Of a stretch of 39,236 bases of DNA, positions 25,926 through 34,228 are shown in pieces. A model generated the notes under the pieces. The model did no database searches. It worked only from the letters and a program-made list of their open reading frames with translations, and was not told the DNA's origin. Origin of the DNA: Elusimicrobiaceae bacterium (lineage in GTDB: Bacteria; Elusimicrobiota; Elusimicrobia; Elusimicrobiales; Elusimicrobiaceae); assembly GCA_028700325.1 (NCBI GenBank), contig JAQVSV010000014.1, positions 1 through 39,236 of the forward strand, written 5' to 3'. Both the position numbers and the translations under genes were made by a program. The stretch's first letter is position 1. Each line of letters opens with the position of its first letter.

Positions 25926-26675
25926 ATGCACACGGGCTGGAAAGAACTTATCATGGCGGGCGGGCCGGTACTGGCGTTGCTGGCGCTGCTGTCAATTTAC
26001 TCGCTGGGAATAATATTCGAACGTTTTGCCCATTACCGCAAGGCGCTGGCGAACGCGGACGAATTCATAAAGGAAATCAAACGGCTTGTGCGTGCCGGCC
26101 AGAAAAACAAGGCCCGCGAAACATGCGAGGGCGATAAAACTCCCGCCGCAAAAATTCTCACCCGCGCGCTGCACGCGCAGGGCGGCCCTGTCGAGAAACG
26201 CGAATACATCCTGTCCGCCATAGACTGGCAGGTTACCCGGCTTCAGCAAAAACTGCCGATACTGGCCACGATCGGGAGCACCACTCCGTTTATCGGGCTG
26301 TTCGGGACGGTGCTGGGCGTAATGAAGGCGTTTAAGGATCTGTCGGCCTATTCCGGGGCGGGCGCGTCGGTCGTGGCGGCCGGCATAGCGGAAGCGCTTG
26401 TCAACACCGCGGCAGGACTGTTTGTGGCCATTCCCGCCATATTCGCCTACAATTATTTTACCAGCCGGACAAACCGGTTTTCCAAAGAGATGGAATACGC
26501 GTCAGAAGAAATACTCAATCTGATGCTGCAGCACGATGATGCCGGGAACGAACCGCTCCCGGTTTCCGCGTCGGGCCGGATCATGCGCCCCGCGCCGCCG
26601 GAGCCGCTGCCCGGCGGGCCTGAACCGCGCCGCGCCGCGCCCGTCGCGCCGACCGTGCGCAACGCGGGCCTATAA
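25926..26675 (+). CDS. tolQ: TolQ/ExbB/MotA-family proton channel protein
   Basis: TolQ-type proteins form the inner-membrane proton channel that energises TolA or TonB. The 249 residues have three membrane segments: GPVLALLALLSIYSLGIIF near 12-32, then LPILATIGSTTPFIGLFGTV and VNTAAGLFVAIPAIFAYNYF. The family signature GLFGTVLGVMKAF is present. A Pro-rich tail of about 40 residues follows. tolR and a TonB/TolA-like gene come next. TolQ versus ExbB cannot be settled; no pal or tolB is present in the window. Confidence 0.9.
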   Translation: MHTGWKELIMAGGPVLALLALLSIYSLGIIFERFAHYRKALANADEFIKEIKRLVRAGQKNKARETCEGDKTPAAKILTRALHAQGGPVEKREYILSAIDWQVTRLQQKLPILATIGSTTPFIGLFGTVLGVMKAFKDLSAYSGAGASVVAAGIAEALVNTAAGLFVAIPAIFAYNYFTSRTNRFSKEMEYASEEILNLMLQHDDAGNEPLPVSASGRIMRPAPPEPLPGGPEPRRAAPVAPTVRNAGL

Positions 26676-26689
26676 AAGGAGCACTCCTG

Positions 26690-27109
26690 ATGCGCTGCAA
26701 CCGTGAACGCCGGGAACTGATGGCGGAAATGAACATGATTCCGCTGATAGACATTTCGCTTATCCTGCTGATAATTTTCATGGTGCTTACGCCCGCGCTG
26801 GTGCAGTCGCAGATAACGGTGCAGCTGCCGCAATCCTCGACGGGCGCGAAAGAATCCGCGGACGACAGCGTCATCACCGTTGAAATCCAGAAAGACGGGC
26901 GCGTGAGCGTGCTGGGCAAGCGGATCCGCGTTGCGCAGCTGGAGGAGGAGCTTATCCTCAGGCTGGCCCGTTCCAGCCGCAAAACGGTGCTGGTGCAGGC
27001 TGACAAATCGGTGCCGGTGGACATGGTGGTGCGGGTATTTGATACCGCGCGCAAACTCGGCGCGGCTAGACTCGGCATCAGCGTAGAGGACAGGATCAGG
27101 CAGAACTGA
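26690..27109 (+). CDS. tolR: TolR/ExbD-family protein
   Basis: The 139 residues have the typical cytoplasmic start (RELMAEMNMIPLIDISLILL), with the proton-carrying Asp in LIDISLILLIIFMV, one membrane helix and a periplasmic domain (VQADKSVPVDMVVRVFDTAR). It partners with the channel protein encoded 14 bases upstream. The stop TGA overlaps the start of the TonB-like gene (TGATG). Confidence 0.92.
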   Translation: MRCNRERRELMAEMNMIPLIDISLILLIIFMVLTPALVQSQITVQLPQSSTGAKESADDSVITVEIQKDGRVSVLGKRIRVAQLEEELILRLARSSRKTVLVQADKSVPVDMVVRVFDTARKLGAARLGISVEDRIRQN

Positions 27110-27816
27110 TGGAAATGCGCCGTTACTATCTGTATTCCGGCATGGCCCACGCGGGACTGCTTCTGGCGGCGCTGCTGCTGGTAAAGCCCGCCGCGCCACG
27201 GCAGATTTTTCCTTCCTATACCGTGGATTTCATAGGCGGCACGGAAGCCGCCCCGGTAAGCGATTCAAAACCCGCCGGGCCCGAACCGGCGGCGCCGGCG
27301 CCTAAAACCGAACCCGCCAGGAAAACCAGGCCGGCGAAACCGGTCAGCGAAAAATTCCGCGCGCCGAAAGACAAAGCAAAAGTTCTGAAAGAGGATCCGC
27401 CCGCGGCCAGTGAGCCGGAAAAACTGACCGCGCCCAGCGTGCTCGAAGAGGAACCTGCCGAAAGCCCGTCCGCGCCGCAAAACGCCGCCGCGCAGGGAGA
27501 CGCTGCTCCGACCGGGATTTCGGCGCAGTTTCCGAACTTTCCCTATCCCTGGTACATAACGCAGGTGCGGCTGGCTTTATGGAATGAGTGGTCGTCTCGG
27601 ATGCCGCGCAGCGGAAACATTTCCTGCGTGATCGCGTTTTTCGTCAGGCGGGACGGAACCGTACGCAAAATTGACGTTGAAAAAAGCTCCGGCAACAAGC
27701 TGTTCAATCTGGCGGCGCTGACCAGTGTGGAGAACTCCGCGCCGCTGCCGCCGCTGCCGGCCAGCTACAAAGAACAGGAACTGGCGGTTCATGTGGAATT
27801 TAAAATAGCGCAGTAA
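27109..27816 (+). CDS. TonB/TolA-like energy transducer
   Basis: A 235-residue protein with an N-terminal membrane helix (YSGMAHAGLLLAALLLV), a Pro/Ala/Lys/Glu-rich spacer of about 110 residues that would span the periplasm, and a C-terminal TonB domain (from FPYPWYITQVRLALWNEWSS). FFVRRDGTVRKIDVEKSSGN and the Pro-rich LPPLPASYKEQELAVHVEFK complete it. It is the third member of the tolQ-tolR unit. The partner receptor or Pal-like protein is not in the window. Confidence 0.87.
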   Translation: MEMRRYYLYSGMAHAGLLLAALLLVKPAAPRQIFPSYTVDFIGGTEAAPVSDSKPAGPEPAAPAPKTEPARKTRPAKPVSEKFRAPKDKAKVLKEDPPAASEPEKLTAPSVLEEEPAESPSAPQNAAAQGDAAPTGISAQFPNFPYPWYITQVRLALWNEWSSRMPRSGNISCVIAFFVRRDGTVRKIDVEKSSGNKLFNLAALTSVENSAPLPPLPASYKEQELAVHVEFKIAQ

Positions 27817-27839
27817 GCCGCCGGAAACAGCGGCAACGG

Positions 27840-28397
27840 ATGAGCATGATAAAACGTCTGGCCATAAACCTGCTGGTGCATTTCGCTTTCGTAGTCTGTT
27901 ATCCGTACCTCGGGCCGCATGGCCTGCTGTATGCAGCGCTGTCATTCACGCTGTGGAGCCTGTTCATCATGCTGGGCGGGCTGGTGCTTAACATGCTGAG
28001 GTTTTTGCTCGGCCCGCTGAAATTCCTGGAAAACATACTGCTGTTCGCCGTTATCGGGCTCGCGCTGGCGTATGTGATGCCGCAGGCCGACGGCGTGCGC
28101 GTGATAACCAAACTCAAAAACCGGCAGCTGCCCACCGGAAAGGACATCAAACACGGGCTCACCGCTTTCGGACTGGACAGGGCCGGCAAACGCACCGCCG
28201 AGGCCGTCACCGCCGAAACCCGCAAGGCGGTGAACGCGCTGGACAAACGCGCCGCGCCGGTGGCCGCCATTGCTGCGGAAAAAATAGCGAAAGCGGCGAA
28301 AAAAGTGGAAAAAAAAGCGGATGAAATTTCCGAAAAAGCAAAAAAATCCGCAAAACAGGCGACCGCAGACGAACCTGCATCCTCCGGCGGAAAATGA
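27840..28397 (+). CDS. Small membrane protein with Lys/Ala-rich helical tail, function unknown
   Basis: No named family is recognised. The 185 residues begin with three hydrophobic segments (LLVHFAFVVCYPYLGPHGLL, ALSFTLWSLFIMLGGLVLNM, NILLFAVIGLALAYVMPQ). From about residue 90 a basic, Ala/Lys-rich amphipathic stretch follows, for example AAEKIAKAAKKVEKKADEIS and EKAKKSAKQATADE, like a long helix or a histone-H1-like tail. It sits between the Tol-type genes and an epimerase, overlapping the latter as ATGA. Confidence 0.75.
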   Translation: MSMIKRLAINLLVHFAFVVCYPYLGPHGLLYAALSFTLWSLFIMLGGLVLNMLRFLLGPLKFLENILLFAVIGLALAYVMPQADGVRVITKLKNRQLPTGKDIKHGLTAFGLDRAGKRTAEAVTAETRKAVNALDKRAAPVAAIAAEKIAKAAKKVEKKADEISEKAKKSAKQATADEPASSGGK

Positions 28398-29356
28398 AAA
28401 CAATACTGATCACCGGCGCGACCGGCTTTCTGGGCCGTAACATTATCGCCAGATTAAGCGGCCGGCCGGATATTAAACTGCGGCTGGGCACGCGCCGCCC
28501 CCGGCCAGCCGGCCAGCCGGGCGTGGAATACGTCAAAACCGATTATGACGACCCGCAGACCCTGCTCGCCGCGACCGCCGGGGCCGACGCGGTGCTCCAC
28601 CTCGCCGCGGCGGTGGCGGCCACCAGTTATGAAGAATTCGAGAAAGCCAACGTCCAGCCCACCCGCGCGCTGGTATCGGCGTGCGCGCGGCAGGAATGTT
28701 CGGTAAAGACGTTTGTGCTGGCGTCGAGCCTGGCGGCGGCGGGCGCGTCGCCCGACGCGGCCTCGCCCCGGACCGAAACCCAGCCGGAAGCTCCTGTTTC
28801 CGATTACGGGCGCACCAAACTCGCCGCCGAACGCGAACTGGCGAACCTGCCGGATCGGGTCAGGCGCGTAATTCTGCGGCCGGCTGTAGTGTACGGCAAG
28901 AATGACGCCGGGATAGACACCCTAGCCGCCTGGGTGCGCCGTGGCCTGATGTTAAGCGCGGGACCGGCCGACACGAAATTCAGTTTCATCTTTGTGGAAG
29001 ACGCGGCGGACTGCTTCATCACCGCGCTCGACAACGCTGACAGACTGAACGGCGGAAAATTTTTCATCTGCGAACCGCGCGCCTATTCGTGGGAATATTT
29101 TATCAGCACGATGGCGATCGCCATGCATAAGCCCACCCCGATTATAGCGACTTTGCCGCCGGCTGTAGTCAAATTTGCGGGCAACGTCTACGGAAAACTG
29201 GCGGCCCTTACCGGCGCCAAACCGGTATTCAACGCCGACAAAGCCCGCGAAGCCGGCGCCGGCAACTGGACCGCTTCACCCGCCGCGTGGATGAATGCAT
29301 CGGGCAAAACCGGCTGGGTTACGCTTGCCGACGGCCTGCGCAAAACATTTTCCTGA
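28394..29356 (+). CDS. NAD-dependent epimerase/dehydratase (extended SDR)
   Basis: The 320 residues show the Rossmann motif TGATGFLGRNI at about 7-17, an acidic second strand region, ADAVLHLAAAVAATSY, and the active-site pair in SDYGRTKLAAE (YxxxK). The C-terminal part has FIFVEDAADCFITALDNADR. Extended SDRs of this type act on nucleotide sugars or steroid/flavonoid-like substrates. The substrate cannot be read from sequence. It is last in the tolQ operon, possibly linking it to envelope polysaccharide synthesis (inference). Confidence 0.87.
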   Translation: MKTILITGATGFLGRNIIARLSGRPDIKLRLGTRRPRPAGQPGVEYVKTDYDDPQTLLAATAGADAVLHLAAAVAATSYEEFEKANVQPTRALVSACARQECSVKTFVLASSLAAAGASPDAASPRTETQPEAPVSDYGRTKLAAERELANLPDRVRRVILRPAVVYGKNDAGIDTLAAWVRRGLMLSAGPADTKFSFIFVEDAADCFITALDNADRLNGGKFFICEPRAYSWEYFISTMAIAMHKPTPIIATLPPAVVKFAGNVYGKLAALTGAKPVFNADKAREAGAGNWTASPAAWMNASGKTGWVTLADGLRKTFS

Positions 29357-29431
29357 CAAATCCAGTTTCCGCTGTCGCCGCGCCGGTCAGGCGGGTGCTG
29401 TTTTGCCGTGCCGCCGCATAACCCTGCCGGG

Positions 29432-29460
29432 TTGCGGAAATAACCAAATTTTGATAGAAT
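29432..29460 (+). promoter_or_regulatory. Predicted promoter of the yggS operon (leaderless placement)
   Basis: TTGCGG (29432-29437) and TAGAAT (29455-29460) are 17 bp apart. The -10 box directly touches the annotated ATG at 29461. A start seven bases downstream would fall on GTG at 29467, in frame. Confidence 0.55.
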
Positions 29461-30186
29461 ATGCAAGTGGGAAACGGCAATTTCACGCAGGCAACCGAAC
29501 ACACAGATTCCCAGCCGCTCCGCAGGTTCGCGGAAGTTGCTCGGCGCATTGCCGCCGCATGCGAACGCGGAGGCAGGGAACCCGGCACCGTTTCCGTTAT
29601 GGCGGTAACAAAATACGCCAGCCCGGCCGCCGTAGCGGATCTGATTAACAACGGCCTCATTTCATGTATTGGAGAGAATAAAGCGCAGGACGCCGTCAAA
29701 AGGTGGGCCGGGCCGCCGCTTGCCCAATACCGGAATCTGGTCAAACGCCACTTTATAGGGCACCTGCAAAGCAACAAGGCGGGCAGGGCGGTTGAATTCG
29801 CGGACAGCATAGACTCCATTGACAGCCTGCATCTGGCGCAGGCCGTGGCGCGCAAGGCGCAGGAAGCGGGGCTGGTCATGCCGGTTCTGATGCAGGTAAA
29901 ACTGACCGCGCTCGGCACGCAGGGCGGCCTGAACGAGCGCGAAGCCCGCGCGCTGGCGGAAACCGCGGCCAAACTGCCGGGCCTGAAAGTAAACGGCTAT
30001 ATGGCGATCGCGCCAGTGGCGGAAAACCCGGAGGCACTGCGCCCGTATTTCCGCCACATGAAACAGATTTTTGACGCGGATTTTCCGGCGGGCGGGGTTT
30101 TATCGCTGGGCATGAGCGGGGATTTTGAAGTGGCGGTGGAGGAAGGTTCCACGCTGCCGCGCATAGGAAGCGCTATTTTCGACTGA
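29461..30186 (+). CDS. YggS-family PLP-binding protein
   Basis: This cytosolic pyridoxal-phosphate carrier/homeostasis protein (YggS/PROSC family) keeps free PLP low and affects amino-acid pools. The 241 residues show the PLP lysine in VMAVTKYASP, IGENKAQDA, the signature HFIGHLQSNK and the C-terminal SLGMSGDFEVAVEEGST. About 20 N-terminal residues exceed the family norm. A GTG at 29467 may be the true start if the promoter next to it is real. DUF167 downstream is a frequent partner of yggS. Confidence 0.92.
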   Translation: MQVGNGNFTQATEHTDSQPLRRFAEVARRIAAACERGGREPGTVSVMAVTKYASPAAVADLINNGLISCIGENKAQDAVKRWAGPPLAQYRNLVKRHFIGHLQSNKAGRAVEFADSIDSIDSLHLAQAVARKAQEAGLVMPVLMQVKLTALGTQGGLNEREARALAETAAKLPGLKVNGYMAIAPVAENPEALRPYFRHMKQIFDADFPAGGVLSLGMSGDFEVAVEEGSTLPRIGSAIFD

Positions 30187-30225
30187 ACGCCGGCTGACGC
30201 ACGGCGCACTCCCGGGAGGAAAGAG

Positions 30226-30489
30226 ATGATCGTAAAAGTAAGAATCATACCCAAATCACCCGATAACGAAGTAGTCAGCAGAATAGGCAGCGTGCTGCGA
30301 GTAAAAGTCGTGTCGCCGGAACTGGACGATGAGGCGAACAACACGCTCCGTGGCTTTCTGGCGGATTTTTTTGACGTGACGGCCGGCGCAGTAAACATCA
30401 TCCGCGGCGCAAAGGGCCGCGAAAAAACCGTTGAAATAAGCGGCAAAAGCGAAGAAGCGCTCCGCAAAGTGATGGATTCCATTCCGTAA
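30226..30489 (+). CDS. DUF167 (YggU-like) protein
   Basis: The 87 residues match the small DUF167 family: IVKVRIIPKSPDNEVVS, VLRVKVVSPELDDEANNTLR and the C-terminal NIIRGAKGREKTVEISGKSE. The function of the family is unresolved. GGGAGGAAA lies before the ATG. Neighbours are yggS upstream and mtnA six bases downstream. Confidence 0.88.
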   Translation: MIVKVRIIPKSPDNEVVSRIGSVLRVKVVSPELDDEANNTLRGFLADFFDVTAGAVNIIRGAKGREKTVEISGKSEEALRKVMDSIP

Positions 30490-30495
30490 CCGGAA

Positions 30496-31566
30496 ATGAT
30501 ACAGAAACTTGTCTGGCGGCATTCCCGTCTTGACATTCTCGATCAGCGTTTCTTGCCCGCGAAAACCGTTTTTGTGCGGGCGGCAACGCCGGACCAAACC
30601 GCAAAAGCTATCAAAGACATGGTTACGCGGGGCGCGCCGCTTATCGGCTGCGTCGCCGCGTACGGTTACGCGCTGGCGCTGCGGGCGAAAACCCCGCCCG
30701 ACTGGGCGCGCGCGCGGCACACGCTTGACGCCGCCGCCAGCACTCTGAAAGCCGCGCGTCCGACGGCAGTGGCTTTAGCCTACGCGGTTGACCGGCTGCA
30801 CGGCAAAGCGCTGGACTACATGGCGGCGCACAGCGACTTCACGAACCGGTCGCTCGCCGGACTGACCGAACTGCTCGACCAGGAGGCGCAGGCCGTTTTT
30901 GACGAAGACGTGCGGGCCAATGAACGGCTGTCGGCAACTGGCGCGAAACTGCTGAAAAAACGTTCCACGGTAATCACGGTCTGTAACGCGGGCACGCTGG
31001 CAACCGCGGGAATAGGCACGGCGCTGGGCGTCATATACAAAGCTTTTGAGCAGGGCAAAATCGAACGGGTGTACTCGCTCGAAACGCGGCCCTATCTTCA
31101 GGGCGCGCGCCTTACCATGTACGAGCTGATGCATAACAAGGTGCCCGCCAGCCTCATCACCGACAATATGGCGGCTCATATCATGGCTACCAGCGAAATA
31201 AGCGCGGTGATCGCCGGGGCCGACAGGATTGCCTCTAACGGCGACACGGCCAACAAAATCGGCACCTACATGCTAGCGGTATTGGCCAGATACCACAAAA
31301 TTCCGTTTTACATAGCCGCACCGGTCCCGACAATAGACCCGGCTATGAAAACCGGCGCGGATATCCCCATAGAAGAACGCGCCTCCTGCGAAGTATGCCG
31401 GTTCAATGGCCTGCGGATCGCGCCGGAAGGCGCGCAGGCCCGGCATCCGGCTTTCGACGTGACACCCGCCCGGCTCATCACCGCCATAATAACCGAAAAC
31501 GGGCTGATCTCGCCGGTCAACCGCAAAAACACCATGAAGGCGTATAATAAAGGCGTGGCGCTGTAA
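30496..31566 (+). CDS. mtnA: S-methyl-5-thioribose-1-phosphate isomerase
   Basis: MtnA converts methylthioribose-1-phosphate to methylthioribulose-1-phosphate in methionine salvage. The 356 residues include TRGAPLIGCVAAYGYALAL, ITVCNAGTLATAGIGTALGV (catalytic Cys), YSLETRPYLQGARLT, GADRIASNGDTANKIGTY (catalytic Asp) and PVPTIDPAMKTG. It is full length. No other mtn gene is in the window, so the salvage route is not shown to be complete. Ribose-1,5-bisphosphate isomerase-like activity is a possible alternative for the family. Confidence 0.95.
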   Translation: MIQKLVWRHSRLDILDQRFLPAKTVFVRAATPDQTAKAIKDMVTRGAPLIGCVAAYGYALALRAKTPPDWARARHTLDAAASTLKAARPTAVALAYAVDRLHGKALDYMAAHSDFTNRSLAGLTELLDQEAQAVFDEDVRANERLSATGAKLLKKRSTVITVCNAGTLATAGIGTALGVIYKAFEQGKIERVYSLETRPYLQGARLTMYELMHNKVPASLITDNMAAHIMATSEISAVIAGADRIASNGDTANKIGTYMLAVLARYHKIPFYIAAPVPTIDPAMKTGADIPIEERASCEVCRFNGLRIAPEGAQARHPAFDVTPARLITAIITENGLISPVNRKNTMKAYNKGVAL

Positions 31567-31580
31567 TTCCTGAAATAACG

Positions 31581-31943
31581 ATGAAAATTCAACATAATCG
31601 CACACAAAGCAGTACCGGGCACAGCGTTGTTCTGATAACGGTGCCCGACACCGCCACCGCCGACACCATCGCCTCTCGCCTGCTGGAGCGGAAACTGGCG
31701 GCCTGCGTGCACATCCTTCCGGCCATAAAATCGCGTTACTGGTGGGAGGGGAAACAGGAAACAGCCTCCGAAATTCTGTTAACGGTCAAAACGGAAACCG
31801 CGCTGGTGCCACTGCTGATCCGCGCTGTCAGGGAAATACATCCTTATAAAGTGCCGGAAATAATCGCGCTCCCCGTCACGCACGGCAATCCGGCTTATCT
31901 GGCATGGATAACGGATTGCTGCCGGCGCGACCCGCGCGCATGA
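31581..31943 (+). CDS. cutA: CutA-like divalent-cation tolerance protein
   Basis: CutA proteins are small, very stable trimers linked to copper tolerance in E. coli, with an unclear function. The 120 residues hold the signature VLITVPDTATADTIA, KLAACVHILPAIKSRYWWEG and VPEIIALPVTHGNPAYLAWI. The N-terminal 12 residues are slightly longer than usual. It lies 14 bases after mtnA and 9 before maf. Confidence 0.92.
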   Translation: MKIQHNRTQSSTGHSVVLITVPDTATADTIASRLLERKLAACVHILPAIKSRYWWEGKQETASEILLTVKTETALVPLLIRAVREIHPYKVPEIIALPVTHGNPAYLAWITDCCRRDPRA

Positions 31944-31952
31944 AAAGACTCT

Positions 31953-32516
31953 ATGGAAAAACTCATACTTGCTTCCCAATCGCCGCGCCGCCGCGACCTG
32001 CTTGCGCAGGCGAGGATCCCTTTTGAAACAGTTGCGCCGGACGTGCCGGAAGACACAGTCCTTACCAGGCCCTCCGCCATCGTAAAGGAACTGGCGTTGC
32101 GAAAAGCGCTCGCAATCGCCGGCCGTTATCCCGGCCGGACAGTGCTGGGCGCCGACACCATTGTATACTGCAAAGGCCGGATTCTGGGCAAACCGGCGGA
32201 CGAAGCCGACGCGCTGGAACTGCTGCGTCTTGAAAACGACTCCTGGCAGACCGTATACACCGGAGTGGCTCTGGTGCTGAAAAACCAAAACGTGAAACTG
32301 TGCGGCTATGAAATTTCCCGCTGCCGCGCGCGGCGGCTTACGGAACCGCAGCTCCGGGAGCTGGCAGCCAAGCATCTCGACAAGGCCGGCGGCTACGCCG
32401 TGCAGGACAACGACGACACGCTTATAAAAAAAATCGTCGGTCCGTTCGACAATGTGGTGGGCCTGCCGGTCGGACTGGTGCGGGAAATGCTGCACAAGGC
32501 GGGTCTTGTTGCATGA
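31953..32516 (+). CDS. maf: Maf-family nucleotide pyrophosphatase
   Basis: Maf/YhdE proteins hydrolyse non-canonical or canonical NTPs to NMP and PPi and can inhibit septation. The 187 residues have ILASQSPRRRDLL at the start, the LGADTIVYCKGRILGKP loop and the GGYAVQDNDDTLIKKIVGPF segment. Subfamily substrate (dTTP/UTP versus m7GTP) is not decided here; the motif at the specificity site reads YAVQDN rather than the usual Y-x-I-Q-G/E form. Confidence 0.92.
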   Translation: MEKLILASQSPRRRDLLAQARIPFETVAPDVPEDTVLTRPSAIVKELALRKALAIAGRYPGRTVLGADTIVYCKGRILGKPADEADALELLRLENDSWQTVYTGVALVLKNQNVKLCGYEISRCRARRLTEPQLRELAAKHLDKAGGYAVQDNDDTLIKKIVGPFDNVVGLPVGLVREMLHKAGLVA

Positions 32517-33136
32517 AAAAGGCGTTGTGGCTTTGCACGCTGGCGGCCTTTTTTTGCGCGGCCGGTTCGGTTAGCGCGGCCGGCGCGGCGAACGCGCGCA
32601 AAAAAAACTCCGCGCAAACGAACGCGCAGGCCGGCTATCTCGCTTCGCTCATCGGTGTCGTTGACACGGCAAAAACACGGCTGGAGCAGGCGCAGCGGGA
32701 CGAAAGCGCGTTCTACCGCCGCCTGGGCTGGGACAACGGCCGTGTGCGCGGCCTGATTGACCTCAATACCTTCCTGCCCTGCCTTGAAAAACGCCGCGCG
32801 CTGGCCAAATATTACGGCGACAGCGCCGCCTCAGCCCGCGGCGCCCCGGTGCCCGCGAAACACACCGCTTCGCACAGAAAATTCATAACCTATCTGGCCG
32901 CCAGGGAAGCCGCGGAAACCGGCAAGCTGGCCCGGATAGACCAGCTGCTCGCCGATTGGAAGAACTCGCTGGAGCAGGACGAAAAAACCGCCGTCTTTCC
33001 CGCGGACAAAATCCACCAGACCTTCAACTTCTGGCCCGCCGACCATGAGGCCGACACCCTGCGCCGCGACTGGGCCGCCGCTTTTAACCGCGAATACAAC
33101 AAAAAAAGAATTAACCGGGCACCAGCCGAGTTGTAA
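32513..33136 (+). CDS. Secreted protein of unknown function
   Basis: The 207-residue product begins with a clear signal peptide (MKKALWLCTLAAFFCAAGSV, cleavage near SAA). The mature part is mostly helical and charged, with ESAFYRRLGWDNGRV and a late NFWPADHEADTLRRDWAAAF. No family is recognised. It overlaps the maf stop as ATGA, so it belongs to the yggS operon. The TAA stop lies inside the -35 box of the trxB promoter. Confidence 0.72.
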   Translation: MKKALWLCTLAAFFCAAGSVSAAGAANARKKNSAQTNAQAGYLASLIGVVDTAKTRLEQAQRDESAFYRRLGWDNGRVRGLIDLNTFLPCLEKRRALAKYYGDSAASARGAPVPAKHTASHRKFITYLAAREAAETGKLARIDQLLADWKNSLEQDEKTAVFPADKIHQTFNFWPADHEADTLRRDWAAAFNREYNKKRINRAPAEL

Positions 33137-33159
33137 AACTGCGCGCGCTTTATTATACT
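33131..33159 (+). promoter_or_regulatory. Predicted promoter of trxB
   Basis: TTGTAA (33131-33136) and TATACT (33154-33159) are separated by 17 bp, about 42 bp before the trxB ATG. The -35 overlaps the preceding stop codon. Confidence 0.65.
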
Positions 33160-33201
33160 TTCATTATTAAAGTCCATATTCTGTCACTGGGGCGGGAAAC
33201 C

Positions 33202-34149
33202 ATGATTCAAAAAGACATTATTATCATCGGCGCGGGCCCGGCCGGCTGCACCGCCGCGATTTACGCGTCACGTTCCGGGTTCGACTGCGCGCTGATAGGC
33301 GGCTCGGTGCCCGGCGGACAGCTTTTATATACCAACAGCATCGAGAATTTCCCCGGCGCGACCGGCGCGCCAAGCGGGTTCGAACTGATAGACCGGATAC
33401 ACAAGCAAACCGCGCAACTGGGCATCGAAATCATACGCGACAACGCCGACCGCCTTGAACTGGACAAACCGCCTTATGTGGCGACACTGGCCGGCGGCCA
33501 ACAGTATTGCGCCCCGATAGTCATAGTAGCCACAGGCGCGAACGCGCGCTGGCTGGGGCTGGCCTCGGAAGAGAAATTCCGCGGGCACGGAGTTTCCAGC
33601 TGCGCCACCTGCGACGGCTTTTTCCAGAAAGGCCGGGATGTGTGCGTGATCGGCGGCGGAAACACCGCTCTGGAGGACGCGATTTTCCTGACAAAATTTG
33701 TAAACAAAGTCTATCTCGTCCACCGGCGCTACGAGTTCCGCGCGGACGAGATTCTGGTGGCTGCGGCCAAAGCGAACCCGAAAATCGAGCTGGCGCTCGA
33801 CAGCGTGCCGGTCGAATTTACCGGCGCAGACGCGCTTGACGGCCTGAAAGTCAAAAACATCAAAACCGGCGCGGAACGCACGCTTGCCTGCAGCGGCGCG
33901 TTTGTGGCGATCGGCACGATTCCCAATATAAACCTTGTGAAAGGCCAGCTGGAACTGGACACCGAAAACTATATCCGGGCCGACGCGCACTGCCGCACCT
34001 CCAAAGACGGGGTTTTCGCGGCTGGCGACGTGATGGACCCGTACTACCGGCAGGCTGTGATCGCCGCGGCAAGCGGCGCGCGCGCGGCTATCGCGGCGGG
34101 CCATTATTTACAGAATCTGGCCTCCCGCTGCCCCGCAAAACAGCCTTAA
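33202..34149 (+). CDS. trxB: Thioredoxin-disulfide reductase
   Basis: This flavoprotein reduces thioredoxin with NAD(P)H. It has 315 residues. The FAD site GAGPAGCTAAIYASRSG is near the N-terminus. The redox disulfide SCATCDGFF places C134 and C137 in the usual CATC. The second dinucleotide site is VIGGGNTALEDAIFL, followed by VHRRYEFRAD. The C-terminus has GVFAAGDVMDPYYRQAV. The basic HRR after the second fold suits NADPH. It probably serves the trxA encoded 4 kb downstream. Confidence 0.95.
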   Translation: MIQKDIIIIGAGPAGCTAAIYASRSGFDCALIGGSVPGGQLLYTNSIENFPGATGAPSGFELIDRIHKQTAQLGIEIIRDNADRLELDKPPYVATLAGGQQYCAPIVIVATGANARWLGLASEEKFRGHGVSSCATCDGFFQKGRDVCVIGGGNTALEDAIFLTKFVNKVYLVHRRYEFRADEILVAAAKANPKIELALDSVPVEFTGADALDGLKVKNIKTGAERTLACSGAFVAIGTIPNINLVKGQLELDTENYIRADAHCRTSKDGVFAAGDVMDPYYRQAVIAAASGARAAIAAGHYLQNLASRCPAKQP

Positions 34150-34169
34150 ACCCGGCACGCTTGTCTTGT

Positions 34170-34207
34170 AAAAAGGCACGCCCCGCTGAATTCAACGCGG
34201 GGCGTGC
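34170..34207 (-). terminator. Intrinsic terminator of the nuclease-kinase operon
   Basis: GCACGCCCCGC (34176-34186) pairs with GCGGGGCGTGC (34197-34207). On the minus strand five T follow. It lies 22 bp past the kinase stop. On the plus strand, after trxB, only A-rich sequence follows. Confidence 0.78.
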
Positions 34208-34228
34208 TCAAAAAAAGAATCCGGCAAA

